Shown here: one piece after another, positions 1-7,688 of the stretch
How the letters are laid out: every line of letters begins with the position of its first letter
Position numbering within the stretch: the first letter of the stretch is position 1
From: JBCDBY01 sp039182715
GTDB taxonomy: Bacteria; Planctomycetota; PLA2
Assembly: GCA_039182715.1 (NCBI GenBank)
Contig: JBCDBY010000155.1
Coordinates: 1-10,375 of the forward strand
DNA length: 10,375 bases
Reading direction: 5' to 3'
Program-made: the position numbers and the translations under genes
The notes under the pieces: generated by a model
The model's input: only the letters and a program-made list of their open reading frames with translations
Told to the model about the DNA's origin: nothing
The model's database searches: none

Positions 1-29
1 AGTAGCGTGATCCATTGGTCGGCGGTCAT
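1..29 (-). CDS. Possible start of a gene running off the left edge (partial)
   Basis: An ATG at position 29 on the minus strand opens a frame reading MTADQWITL before the window ends. It lies 22 bases past the carbamoyltransferase stop codon, on the same strand, so it would be the next gene of that operon. No convincing Shine-Dalgarno motif precedes it. The frame is also open upstream of this ATG, but no other in-frame start was seen in the short gap. In other genomes carbamoyltransferases of this type are often followed by small SxtJ-like or DUF5989 genes; nine residues cannot test that here. Treat it as a candidate only. Confidence 0.3.
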
Positions 30-51
30 GGACCCGTATTGTGCCGCATCG

Positions 52-1674
52 TCACGCCGGTTTCCGGAGCACGCGGTCGCCGACGACCAGAAGATCCAGC
101 GCGCTGCGTTCGAAAACGGCTCGCGCCTCGTCCGCCGTCCGCACGATCGGCTCGCCCCGCACGTTGAACGAGGTGTTCAGCAGCAGCGGCACGCCGGTGC
201 GCGCATGGAACGCCTCGAGCAGCGCCCGGAAGGCCGCGTGCCCGTCGTCGCGCCCGACCGTCTGGACGCGGGCGCTCCCGTCCACGTGCACGATGCCCGG
301 CACCGCCGCCCGCCGCTCCGCTCGCACGGGAAACGTCAGCAGCATATGGGGCGAGTCGACGACGCCCTCGAACCAGGTGTCCGCCTCCTCGCGCAGCACC
401 GCGGGTGCGAACGGACGAAAGTCCTCGCGGAACTTCACGGTGCGGTTGATTCGGTCGCGGATGTCCGGCAACCGCGCGTCCGCCAGGATCGAGCGTGCGC
501 CCAACGCCCGCGGCCCGAACTCCATCCGCCCGGCGCACCAGCCGACGATGGCGCCGCCCGCAAGCGCATCGGCCGCCACCGCCACCGGATCGTCGACCCG
601 CTCCCCGAACGCCGCCTCGCCCGGCTCCTCGCCCCAGTACGCGTGCGGCAGTGGCGTGGGCGGGAGCTCGAGCCACTCGGCCACCGCGCCCGCGGCCGCC
701 CCCGCGTCCCCCGCGGCCGGGAACACGAACAGCGATTCGTACCCCGCCTCCCGCACCAGCCGGCCATTCAACACGCAGTTGAGAAAGATCCCGCCCGCCA
801 GCGCGAGGTGGGGGGTGCGGGGGGGCGGCAGCAGCGCCAGGATCGACTCCTCCAGGAACCGCTGCGCCGCACGCGCCACGTCCTTGTGCCTCTGCTCGAT
901 CGGCTCGTCCCGGCCGCGCGGCGGACCGAACGCGGCTTCGAACGCCGGCCCCGCCATGCGCGTCCGCCCGCGCGTGAAGTCGAGCGGCGGCAGCGCGCGC
1001 ATCGCCTCCACGAGCCGATCGGTCCCGTACGGCGCGAGGCCCATCGTCTTGCCCTCGCCGCTCTCCGGACGAAACCCGAGCCACTGCGTGACCGCGCTGT
1101 AGAACTTGCCGAGGCTGTCCGGATAGACCCGTGCCATGCGTTGCGTCAGCGCGCCCGCCGCGCCGTCCCACGCGGTCGTCGTATCCCATTCGCCCATGCC
1201 GTCGGCCACCAGGATGTCCGCCGCGTCGTGCGCCCCGAAGCGGTACGCCTGCGCCGCGTGGGCGCGATGGTGGGGGACGTAGGCGATCGGAGCCGTGATG
1301 CCCGTCGCGCGGAGATCGCGCGGCAGCGAACGCACCGCCTGCAGGTAGCCCACGCGGCCGGGCAGCCCCTCGGGTCGTTCGACGAGGAAGGGCCAGGTGC
1401 GCGGCAGCCCGCGCAGCACGTAGCCGAGCTTGCGCCCCGCCGCCATGTCGCGCCGCCAGCAGAAGACCACCCGGTCGACGTCGTGGGCCGCCAGCCCGGC
1501 GAACCGCAATGCGGCATGAATCGCCCCGCGTGGAAACGCCGCGCTGTGCTTGCGCCGGTCGTAGCGCTCCTCCTCGGCCGCGAAGACGAGCCGTCCGTCG
1601 ACGAACAGCACCGCCCCGGCGTCGTGGCTGTAGGCGTTGAGCCCGAGGACTACCCCGTTCTTGGACCGGGTCAT
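52..1674 (-). CDS. NodU/CmcH-family O-carbamoyltransferase
   Basis: This 540-residue protein has the normal length and two-domain plan of the NodU/CmcH/TobZ carbamoyltransferases, which move a carbamoyl group from carbamoyl phosphate, through carbamoyl-AMP, to a hydroxyl group on a sugar or natural product. The N-terminal Kae1-like part shows the opening VVLGLNAYSHDAG (residues 8-20), the metal-binding type HHRAH (135-139), DGMGEWDTT (158-166) and GGIFLNCVLN (294-303). The C-terminal YrdC-like part shows RMEFGPRALGARS (383-395), NRTVKFREDFRPFAP (410-424) and LLLNTSFNVRGEPI (497-510). No key motif is missing, so it is probably active. The ATG at 1674 fits the usual family N-terminus, although its ribosome binding site is weak. 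It is divergent from the kinase gene with 11 bp between start codons. The acceptor is unknown; cell-surface glycan or secondary-metabolite modification is likely from the family. The enzyme is expected to be cytoplasmic. Confidence 0.95.
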   Translation of the reverse strand: MTRSKNGVVLGLNAYSHDAGAVLFVDGRLVFAAEEERYDRRKHSAAFPRGAIHAALRFAGLAAHDVDRVVFCWRRDMAAGRKLGYVLRGLPRTWPFLVERPEGLPGRVGYLQAVRSLPRDLRATGITAPIAYVPHHRAHAAQAYRFGAHDAADILVADGMGEWDTTTAWDGAAGALTQRMARVYPDSLGKFYSAVTQWLGFRPESGEGKTMGLAPYGTDRLVEAMRALPPLDFTRGRTRMAGPAFEAAFGPPRGRDEPIEQRHKDVARAAQRFLEESILALLPPPRTPHLALAGGIFLNCVLNGRLVREAGYESLFVFPAAGDAGAAAGAVAEWLELPPTPLPHAYWGEEPGEAAFGERVDDPVAVAADALAGGAIVGWCAGRMEFGPRALGARSILADARLPDIRDRINRTVKFREDFRPFAPAVLREEADTWFEGVVDSPHMLLTFPVRAERRAAVPGIVHVDGSARVQTVGRDDGHAAFRALLEAFHARTGVPLLLNTSFNVRGEPIVRTADEARAVFERSALDLLVVGDRVLRKPA

Positions 1675-1690
1675 ACCCCAGCGTTATGCT
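1661..1690 (+). promoter_or_regulatory. Candidate sigma70-like promoter for the kinase operon
   Basis: TTGGAC at 1661-1666 and TATGCT at 1685-1690 are separated by 18 bases, a plausible -35/-10 pair in DNA that is otherwise very GC-rich. The -10 element would overlap the ATG at 1686. If the promoter is real, transcription would begin near 1697 and translation would have to start downstream, for example at GTG 1728. A second TATGCT lies on the minus strand at 1718-1723, a possible -10 for the divergent carbamoyltransferase, without a clear -35. This is motif matching only. Confidence 0.3.
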
Positions 1691-4600
1691 CCGCGACGAA
1701 CTCCACCGAAGCGCACGAGCATACACCGTGGCCGATGACCTGCTCGCTCTCGGGGTGGGCGATGAACTGCTCACCCGCTTCACGATCGACGCGGTCTACC
1801 GCGGCGGGATGGGGATTTTGTGGGCGGTCACGGACCGGCAGACCGGACGTCCCTACGCCGTCAAGACGATCCATCCCTCGCTGCACGAGGACGAGGAGGT
1901 GCGCGCCGCGTTCGAGCGCGAGGCAGACACGTGGATCGCGCTGGACGCGCACGAGCACCTCGTCCAGGCGCTCTGGCGGATCGAGGACAAGTCGATTCCC
2001 TACCTCGTGCTCGAGTACGTCGAGGGACGGGACCTCGCCCGCCTGCTCGAGGGCGGTCGGCTGCCGATCGAACGCGCACTCGATCTCGCGATGCAGTGCG
2101 CCGACGGCATGGCCTACGCGCACACGCGCGCCGTGCCGGGCGGCGTCGGCGTGGTGCACCGCGACCTCAAGCCGTCCAACCTGCTGGTCACGCCCGACGA
2201 CCACCTCCGTGTCTCCGACTTCGGACTCGCGCGCGTCTTCCGCGAAAGCGTGCGCGCCAGCGGGGCGCAGGCATCGGTCGCCGGCACGCTCGCCTACATG
2301 GCGCCCGAGCAGCTGCACGGGCCGGACGGCGTGGACCGCCGCGCCGACGTCTACGCCTTCGGCCTGGTGCTGCACGAGATGCTCGCCGGCGAGAACCCGC
2401 TGCTGGCGCGCACGGTCCCGGAGCAGATTCGGGCCGTGCTCAACCAGGTGCCCGCGCCGCTGTGCGACGTGCCCGACGAGCTGCGCGCGCTCGTGGCGCG
2501 TTGCGTCGCCAAGGATCGCGAGGAGCGCCCGCGCGACTTCCCGGAGGTGCTTGCGCAGCTCGCCGACATCGCGCGCGTCCGCACGCATGACTGGCACGTC
2601 GACCCCGCGCGCGTCGAGCGGCCGGCCGGCCTGACGACGCTCGTCGTCGATGGGCCGGGCCTGCGCCCCCGTCGCCCGCGCGCCGGCGAACCGTTCGCGC
2701 TCGAGCTCGCGGTCCGCGGCGACGTGGGCCCCGGGCCGGTCGAGCTGCGCTGGCAGGCGCCACCCCTCGCGGGCGTCGAAATCCTCACCCCGCATCGCTG
2801 TGAAGTCCTCCGCATCGACGTCGGCGGCCGCATCGATACGGTGCTGCGTCTGCGGGCCGTCGCCGCGTCGGAGGGCTCGTTCGCGCTGCCGGCTTCGACG
2901 CTGCGCGTCATCGGGCCCGAAGCGGAGACGACGCACGCCATTCCCGCTTCCCCGATCGACATCGAGTTCGCCTTCCATCTGCCGCTGGTCGGACGCGAGG
3001 CGGAGTTGGAGGTGCTCGACCAGCGCATCGGCGAGCTCCCTGCCGGCCGGGGCGGCCTCGTGCTCATCCAGGGCGAAAGCGGATCGGGCCGATCGCGCAT
3101 GCTGCACGAGGTGGCGCGCCGCACCGCCGCCGCGAACATCCGCAGCGTGCTGAGTCGCGCCGAAGGCGAGAGCGAACGGCCGCTGCGGCTGCTCAACGAC
3201 ACGGCGCGCGAGCTGCTCTCCATCTCGCGCGGCGCCTCGCGCAGCGTGCGCGCCGCGGTCAATGCGGTCCTCGGTTCGCACCCCGGCACCGCGCGCTACT
3301 TCGCCGAGATCCTGCTGGGCGGCATGCCGCGCGACAACGACCTGCCGGTGGTGCAGCACTGGCACACGCTGCTCGCCGAGGCGACGCGCGCCGGCCCGCT
3401 GGTGCTGCTGCTCGACGACCTGCATCGCGCCGACGAGGCGGTCGCGCGCATCTGTTTCGAGATGGCGGCCCGCGCGCAGGAAGCGAACCTGCCGGTGCTC
3501 GTCGTCGCGACGGTGTCCACGGAGCAGGAGCGCCGCCTCGACGCGCTGCACGAGCTGGTTCTGCTCTGGGAGCGCCGCGACACCGACATCTCGATCGTCG
3601 AGCTCGATCCGCTGACGGAAGAAGACGTCGCGCTTCTCGTGGCGGCGGTCTTCGAGGGGCACACGCTGGACGAGGACGCCCCGTGGCTGGTGCCGACGCT
3701 CTCGGATGCCACGCAGGGCAACGCCTTCCATCTCGCGGAGATCCTGCGCATGCTGCGCGGCGAGGAGTCCGGCGGCGTCGCGCAGATCGACGGCGAGTGG
3801 CGCGTGCAGCCCGGATTCTCCCCCGAAAGCCTGCGCGCCCTCGTCCCTCACGAACTCGCCTCCGCCGTGCGCCAGCGAATCGAGTCGCTCGGCGCCGGGC
3901 CGTTCGCCACGTTCGCGCTCGCCGCGCTGCTCGGCGAGGAGTTCGACCCCGACGTCCTGCGGACCGCGGTGGGCGACGACGAGGCGTTCGAGGGGGCCCT
4001 GGCGGACTGGGAGCGGCGCGGTCTCGTCCGCCCCTCCGACGAGTCCCTCGAGCGCTATCGCTTCTGGTCCTCGGTCGTGCCGACGGTCGCCGAGCGCATG
4101 CTCGAGGAACGCTCCGCCGACGATGTGGCGACGGCGCACGGTCGCATCGCGGACGCGATGATCGAGGTCTACGCGGAGGAGGACCGGCGCGCCCGCCGCG
4201 CGCTCTCCATCGCGCACCATCTGCAGCGCGCCGGTCGGCCCGTCGAGTCGCTCCCTTTCACGCTGATCGGTTGCCAGCGGCTCGTCGGCCTCGCTCTTTC
4301 CGCGCGGGCGCGCGAGATCCTGGAACGATCCAACGAGGTGCTGGAACTCGACGCGGTCGACGAGAAGCTGCGCGCCCGATTCGAGTTCCTCTACGGCATC
4401 GCGTGCGAGGACAGCGGCGCGTACGAGCAGGGGCGCGCCGCGCTGCTTTCGTTCCTTCGCCGCGCCGCCGACCTCGGCGACTTCCGCCGACGCGACGCCG
4501 CGCGCGCCTATCGGCGCCTCGGTCGCATCTACCAGGCACAGGGCGCGTACGAGGAGGCGGCGCTCGCCTACGAGACCTCGCGCGCCATGCTGCTCGATGT

Positions 4601-5831
4601 CGGCGACTACCGTGCGGTCGCCTTCCTCTACTGTTCGCTCGGCGCGCTGGCGCTCGAACGCGGAGAGCTGGCCGGTGCGACGCGGGCGGCCGCCGATGCG
4701 CGTCGCCTCGCCGAGGAGCGCGGCAACGAGGGCGCCGCGATCCAGGCGCGCATTCTCGAAGGGTACGTCGCGCTGCGGCTGAACCGGCTGGGGGAGGCGC
4801 GCACGTCGTTCCACGACGCGGAGTCGCGGGCGCGCGAACTCGGGGATCGACGCCGCCACGCCATGGCGCTGCAGGGCCTCGCGCGCGTCGATCTCGAAAA
4901 CGGCTACGTCGAGCCGGCGCTCGGTCACCTGCGCGAGGCGATCGATCTCGCCGCGGTGATGGGGGACCGCGCCGGGCTCGCCGATTCGCTGCTGCTGCTC
5001 GGCGCCGTGCACCGCGACCGGGGCCGCACCGATCTCGCGCTGCAGAACTTCCGGCGGTCGCTGCGCGTCTATCGCGAGATCGGCCGGCCCGAGGGCGAGG
5101 CGGAGGCGCTGCAGCAGGCGGGCCGCCTGCTGCGCATGCGCGCCAAGACGGCGCCCGCGGTCCGCGACCTCGCGGCGGCCTCCGAGATCTACGGTCAGCT
5201 GCAGCATCCCCAGCAGGCGAGCGCGCTGTGGGAGCTTGCCGTGGCGCTCGTCGAATCGGGCGCCGACCGGCCCGCGCGCCTCGCGCTGGCGCGCGCCGAC
5301 CGTGGCCTGCCGCGCGGCGCGGCACGGCGCGCGCAGCGTGTGCTCAGTCGCGCCGTCCGTGCGCGCATGGCGCTGGCGCGGGGCGACCTGGCGCGTGCCC
5401 GCGGTCTCGCCCAGCGCGCGCGCAAGTTCGCCGCGCGTCTCGCGGGTCATGGCGCGCGGATCGTCGCCTATCGCATTGCCGCCGAGGTGGCGCTGCGCGG
5501 CGGCGACCTGCACGCGGCCCGTCGCGACGCGGACACCGCCGTCGCCTTCGCCCGCGAAAGTGGCTTCCTGCTCGAGTCGGCGGCGGCGGAGCGGGTCCTG
5601 CTCGAACTCGCCGCGCGCGCCGGGCGTCGCACCGACGCCTCCGAACGCGCGCACCGGATTGCGCGAATTTACGCACAGCGCGGCGATGTGGGCGGCGAGC
5701 CGTGGCGGCTGCTGGCCGCCCTTGCGCGCGGCTTTTTGCGCACGGACCCGCGCCGCGCCGCCGGCTACGCGCGGGCGGCCGCGCGCTGCCGCCGACGACT
5801 CCTGGCGCAGGGTTTTCGCGTGCCTGAATAG
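1686..5831 (+). CDS. Ser/Thr protein kinase fused to AAA/STAND-like ATPase and TPR repeats
   Basis: This soluble 1381-residue protein is probably a signal-responsive kinase; no membrane segment is visible. The Hanks-type kinase domain (about 31-293) has a glycine loop (GGMG, 40-43), Lys60, the alpha-C Glu79, HRDLKPSN (158-165), DFG (178-180) and APE (206-208), so catalysis should be intact. Residues about 315-430 form a beta-rich segment not recognised. A PknK/AcoK-like AAA_16 ATPase follows: LVGREAEL from 434, a P-loop GESGSGRS (463-470) with Arg469 where Lys is usual, and Walker B LVLLLDDLH around 572-579. After a helical region come roughly eight TPR-like repeats (about 890-1350), Arg- and Ala-rich towards the end; these usually bind protein partners. 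The ATG at 1686 has no clear ribosome binding site, and GTG 1728 (15th codon) is an alternative start. It leads the operon with the GHKL ATPase and the SpoIIE phosphatase. Substrate and signal are unknown. Confidence 0.93.
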   Translation: MLRDELHRSARAYTVADDLLALGVGDELLTRFTIDAVYRGGMGILWAVTDRQTGRPYAVKTIHPSLHEDEEVRAAFEREADTWIALDAHEHLVQALWRIEDKSIPYLVLEYVEGRDLARLLEGGRLPIERALDLAMQCADGMAYAHTRAVPGGVGVVHRDLKPSNLLVTPDDHLRVSDFGLARVFRESVRASGAQASVAGTLAYMAPEQLHGPDGVDRRADVYAFGLVLHEMLAGENPLLARTVPEQIRAVLNQVPAPLCDVPDELRALVARCVAKDREERPRDFPEVLAQLADIARVRTHDWHVDPARVERPAGLTTLVVDGPGLRPRRPRAGEPFALELAVRGDVGPGPVELRWQAPPLAGVEILTPHRCEVLRIDVGGRIDTVLRLRAVAASEGSFALPASTLRVIGPEAETTHAIPASPIDIEFAFHLPLVGREAELEVLDQRIGELPAGRGGLVLIQGESGSGRSRMLHEVARRTAAANIRSVLSRAEGESERPLRLLNDTARELLSISRGASRSVRAAVNAVLGSHPGTARYFAEILLGGMPRDNDLPVVQHWHTLLAEATRAGPLVLLLDDLHRADEAVARICFEMAARAQEANLPVLVVATVSTEQERRLDALHELVLLWERRDTDISIVELDPLTEEDVALLVAAVFEGHTLDEDAPWLVPTLSDATQGNAFHLAEILRMLRGEESGGVAQIDGEWRVQPGFSPESLRALVPHELASAVRQRIESLGAGPFATFALAALLGEEFDPDVLRTAVGDDEAFEGALADWERRGLVRPSDESLERYRFWSSVVPTVAERMLEERSADDVATAHGRIADAMIEVYAEEDRRARRALSIAHHLQRAGRPVESLPFTLIGCQRLVGLALSARAREILERSNEVLELDAVDEKLRARFEFLYGIACEDSGAYEQGRAALLSFLRRAADLGDFRRRDAARAYRRLGRIYQAQGAYEEAALAYETSRAMLLDVGDYRAVAFLYCSLGALALERGELAGATRAAADARRLAEERGNEGAAIQARILEGYVALRLNRLGEARTSFHDAESRARELGDRRRHAMALQGLARVDLENGYVEPALGHLREAIDLAAVMGDRAGLADSLLLLGAVHRDRGRTDLALQNFRRSLRVYREIGRPEGEAEALQQAGRLLRMRAKTAPAVRDLAAASEIYGQLQHPQQASALWELAVALVESGADRPARLALARADRGLPRGAARRAQRVLSRAVRARMALARGDLARARGLAQRARKFAARLAGHGARIVAYRIAAEVALRGGDLHAARRDADTAVAFARESGFLLESAAAERVLLELAARAGRRTDASERAHRIARIYAQRGDVGGEPWRLLAALARGFLRTDPRRAAGYARAAARCRRRLLAQGFRVPE

Positions 5832-5863
5832 AGCCCCGGAGCGGGCAAAGTGGGGGTTGTCGG

Positions 5864-6343
5864 ATGAGGCGGCCCCCGATAGGATTCGCCCGTCCGATGA
5901 GCACGAAGCTCGCGCCTGACGAAGAGGGGGTCGTGGCCCTCTCGTTCTCCGCCAACATGCAGTACGTACGACCGGTACGTCACTTCATCCAGGCGTTGTG
6001 CAAGCTCTCGGAGTACGGCGAGGAAGAAGTGCAGGAGATCCAGCTCGTCGCGACCGAGATCCTCAACAACTCCATCGAGCACGGGTCGGGCGGGCCCGAG
6101 GACGAAATCGCCGTCCTGCTGCGGGTCACGCGCCTCGAGTTCCATTTCGAGGTGAAGGACCCGGGGCGCGGCGGTGCCGGATTCGCCGAAGCCGCCCTCG
6201 ATCGTGCCCAGCAAATGCCCGACCTCGAACAGCCGCGCGGTCGCGGTCTCTACCTGATCCAGCGCTTCGTCGACGTGCTCGACGTGCAGTGGAGCAAGGA
6301 ACACGGGACCTGCACCGTCATCCGAAAAACGAGAGAGCCTTGA
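5864..6343 (+). CDS. RsbW/SpoIIAB-like GHKL ATP-binding regulator (anti-sigma kinase type)
   Basis: This 159-residue protein is a single HATPase_c domain of the RsbW/SpoIIAB/RsbT type. Such proteins bind ATP and either hold a sigma factor or phosphorylate a STAS antagonist on Ser/Thr. The N-box is visible as ATEILNNSIEHG (residues 63-74), the G1 box as VKDPGRGG (97-104, Asp99) and the G2 box as RGRGLYLI (125-132), so nucleotide binding should be intact. The ATG at 5864 follows a G-rich stretch (GGGGG, 7 bases upstream). The ATG at 5897 gives MSTKLAPDEE and drops eleven residues that look atypical for the family, so it may be the true start. It begins 32 bases after the kinase gene and its stop overlaps the TTG start of the phosphatase. 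In partner-switching systems an RsbW-like kinase is opposed by an RsbU-like phosphatase, which is exactly the next gene. The controlled target is not encoded here. Confidence 0.88.
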   Translation: MRRPPIGFARPMSTKLAPDEEGVVALSFSANMQYVRPVRHFIQALCKLSEYGEEEVQEIQLVATEILNNSIEHGSGGPEDEIAVLLRVTRLEFHFEVKDPGRGGAGFAEAALDRAQQMPDLEQPRGRGLYLIQRFVDVLDVQWSKEHGTCTVIRKTREP

Positions 6344-7641
6344 CCACACCCGATTGGGCCAACGCACAGACCGGCTTTCTCACCGGCGACAAGGACAAGG
6401 ACGGGCGCAATGTCGGCATCCTGCTCGACACCATCGCGGCCGTCTCGGGCGATGCCGATCTCGACTCGCTGTTGCGGTCCATCGTCGACAAGTCGATCCA
6501 CATCGCGAGCGCCGAGCGCGGCATCGTGCTGCTGCCCGACGACGAGACCGGCAAGCTGGCCGTCCGCGTCGCGCGCGACAAGCTGGGCAACCCGCTGCCG
6601 ACCAACGTGAAGTTCTCGCGTTCGATTCCCGACAAGGTGTTCGAGTCGGGCGAGGCGGAAACGCTCATGGACGCGGCGGGCGGCGGCGACATCGCGCTGG
6701 GCCAGTCGATTCTCGATCTGCGGCTGGTCAGCGTCATGTGCGCGCCGCTGCGCACCGCCGAGGAGACGCTCGGCGTGCTCTACATCGACTCCAAGGCGTC
6801 GGCCAAGGGGTTCACGCCCGGCGATCTCGAACTCTTCAAGGCGCTCGGCAACCAGTGCGGCCTCGCCATCCGCAACGCGCGGCTCGTGCAGGCCTACCTG
6901 GAACAGGAGCGCATGAAGCAGGAGCTGCATGTCGCCAAGGACATCCAGCAGGGCATGCTGCCGCGCACGACGATCGAGCGTCCGCGCGTCGAGGTGGCCG
7001 GGTTCAACCGGCCGTGCGAAGAGACCGGCGGCGACTACTTCGACTACATCCCCATGCCGGACCGCCGGCTCGGCGTGGTCATCGGCGACGTCTCCGGTCA
7101 CGGCATCGGGGCGGCCCTTTTCATGACGACCGCGCGCGCGCTCCTGCGCGCCTTCACGCACAAGGCGGCGGATCCGGCGCAGGTGCTCTCCGAGACCAAC
7201 CTGCTGCTCGAGCGCGACATGCCGCCGGGCTCGTTCATGTCGCTCTTCTTCGGCGAGCTCGACACCCGCACCGGCGCGTGTCGCTACGCGTCGGCCGGCC
7301 ACAACCCGGTCGTACTCTTCCGCAAGGAGACCGCGAGCTTCGAGGAGCTCGGAAAGACGGGCCCCGCCCTCGGACTGATCGAGGGTGCGAACTACACCAT
7401 CGGCGAGACCCCGGCGCTGTCGAGCGGCGACCTGCTCTTCCTCTACACCGATGGCCTGCCGGAGGCGATGAACAGCGAGAAGGAGCTGTTCGGCATGGAG
7501 CGCGTAAAAACGCTGCTCGCCGGCCTCCAGGAGCGGCCCGCCGAGGAGATCATCCAGCAGATGGTCCGCGCCGTGACCGAGTTCACGAAGCGCGAGGTGT
7601 TCGAGGACGACCTCACGATGGTCGTCGTCAAGGGGTCGTAG
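6340..7641 (+). CDS. GAF-domain SpoIIE/RsbU-like PP2C phosphatase
   Basis: This 433-residue cytoplasmic protein probably removes phosphate from a Ser/Thr-phosphorylated STAS antagonist in a partner-switching pathway. A GAF sensor domain spans about 38-182. A helical linker carries the AKDIQQGMLP signature (199-208) seen at the entry of RsbU-type phosphatases. The SpoIIE (PP2C) domain runs from about 215 to 432 with the metal-ligand motifs GGDYFD (Asp232), GDVSGHG (Asp250), TDGL (Asp371) and EDDLT (423-424), so it should be active. The GAF ligand cannot be read from sequence. I chose TTG at 6340 because it overlaps the previous stop as TTGA, follows GAGAGAG at about five bases, and no better in-frame start exists before the GAF domain. 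That layout points to translational coupling with the GHKL gene. Confidence 0.93.
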   Translation: MTTPDWANAQTGFLTGDKDKDGRNVGILLDTIAAVSGDADLDSLLRSIVDKSIHIASAERGIVLLPDDETGKLAVRVARDKLGNPLPTNVKFSRSIPDKVFESGEAETLMDAAGGGDIALGQSILDLRLVSVMCAPLRTAEETLGVLYIDSKASAKGFTPGDLELFKALGNQCGLAIRNARLVQAYLEQERMKQELHVAKDIQQGMLPRTTIERPRVEVAGFNRPCEETGGDYFDYIPMPDRRLGVVIGDVSGHGIGAALFMTTARALLRAFTHKAADPAQVLSETNLLLERDMPPGSFMSLFFGELDTRTGACRYASAGHNPVVLFRKETASFEELGKTGPALGLIEGANYTIGETPALSSGDLLFLYTDGLPEAMNSEKELFGMERVKTLLAGLQERPAEEIIQQMVRAVTEFTKREVFEDDLTMVVVKGS

Positions 7642-7659
7642 GCCCCAAGCTCGCGCCAG

Positions 7660-7688
7660 CCCCCGGCCTTCCCCTTAGAATCCGGGGG
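7660..7688 (+). promoter_or_regulatory. Inverted repeat touching the start codon of the DUF1573-like gene
   Basis: CCCCCGG at 7660-7666 and CCGGGGG at 7682-7688 are perfect complements separated by 15 bases. The last G of the right arm is the first base of the GTG start codon. A stem here could limit ribosome access to a gene that also lacks a Shine-Dalgarno motif, or weakly terminate readthrough from the phosphatase gene. In DNA this GC-rich, a 7-bp stem may be chance. Confidence 0.3.

Noticed and set aside
7..2634. An 875-codon plus-strand frame across the carbamoyltransferase and into the kinase gene
   Set aside because: It runs antisense to a protein with all family motifs and then out of frame through the kinase domain. 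Its composition is Arg/Pro-rich with no motifs.
1671..5654. A 1327-codon open frame on the minus strand opposite the kinase gene
   Set aside because: It has no recognisable domain and an Arg/Gly/Ala/Val/Glu-heavy composition typical of antisense frames in GC-rich genes. The plus strand encodes clear kinase, ATPase and TPR motifs.
3683..5827. A 714-codon frame inside the kinase gene in another plus-strand frame
   Set aside because: It is Arg/Ala-rich shadow sequence overlapping the ATPase-TPR coding region, with no motif of its own.
5998..6339. Upstream extension of the phosphatase frame to 5998
   Set aside because: It would overlap the GHKL gene by 346 bases and adds only Arg/Pro-rich residues. 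TTG 6340 has a suitable ribosome site and the overlap expected of coupled genes.
1686..7641. Considered as a phage-defence system because of the kinase and STAND-like ATPase
   Set aside because: No effector nuclease, membrane toxin or other defence gene is present. The GHKL/SpoIIE neighbours point to regulatory partner switching instead.
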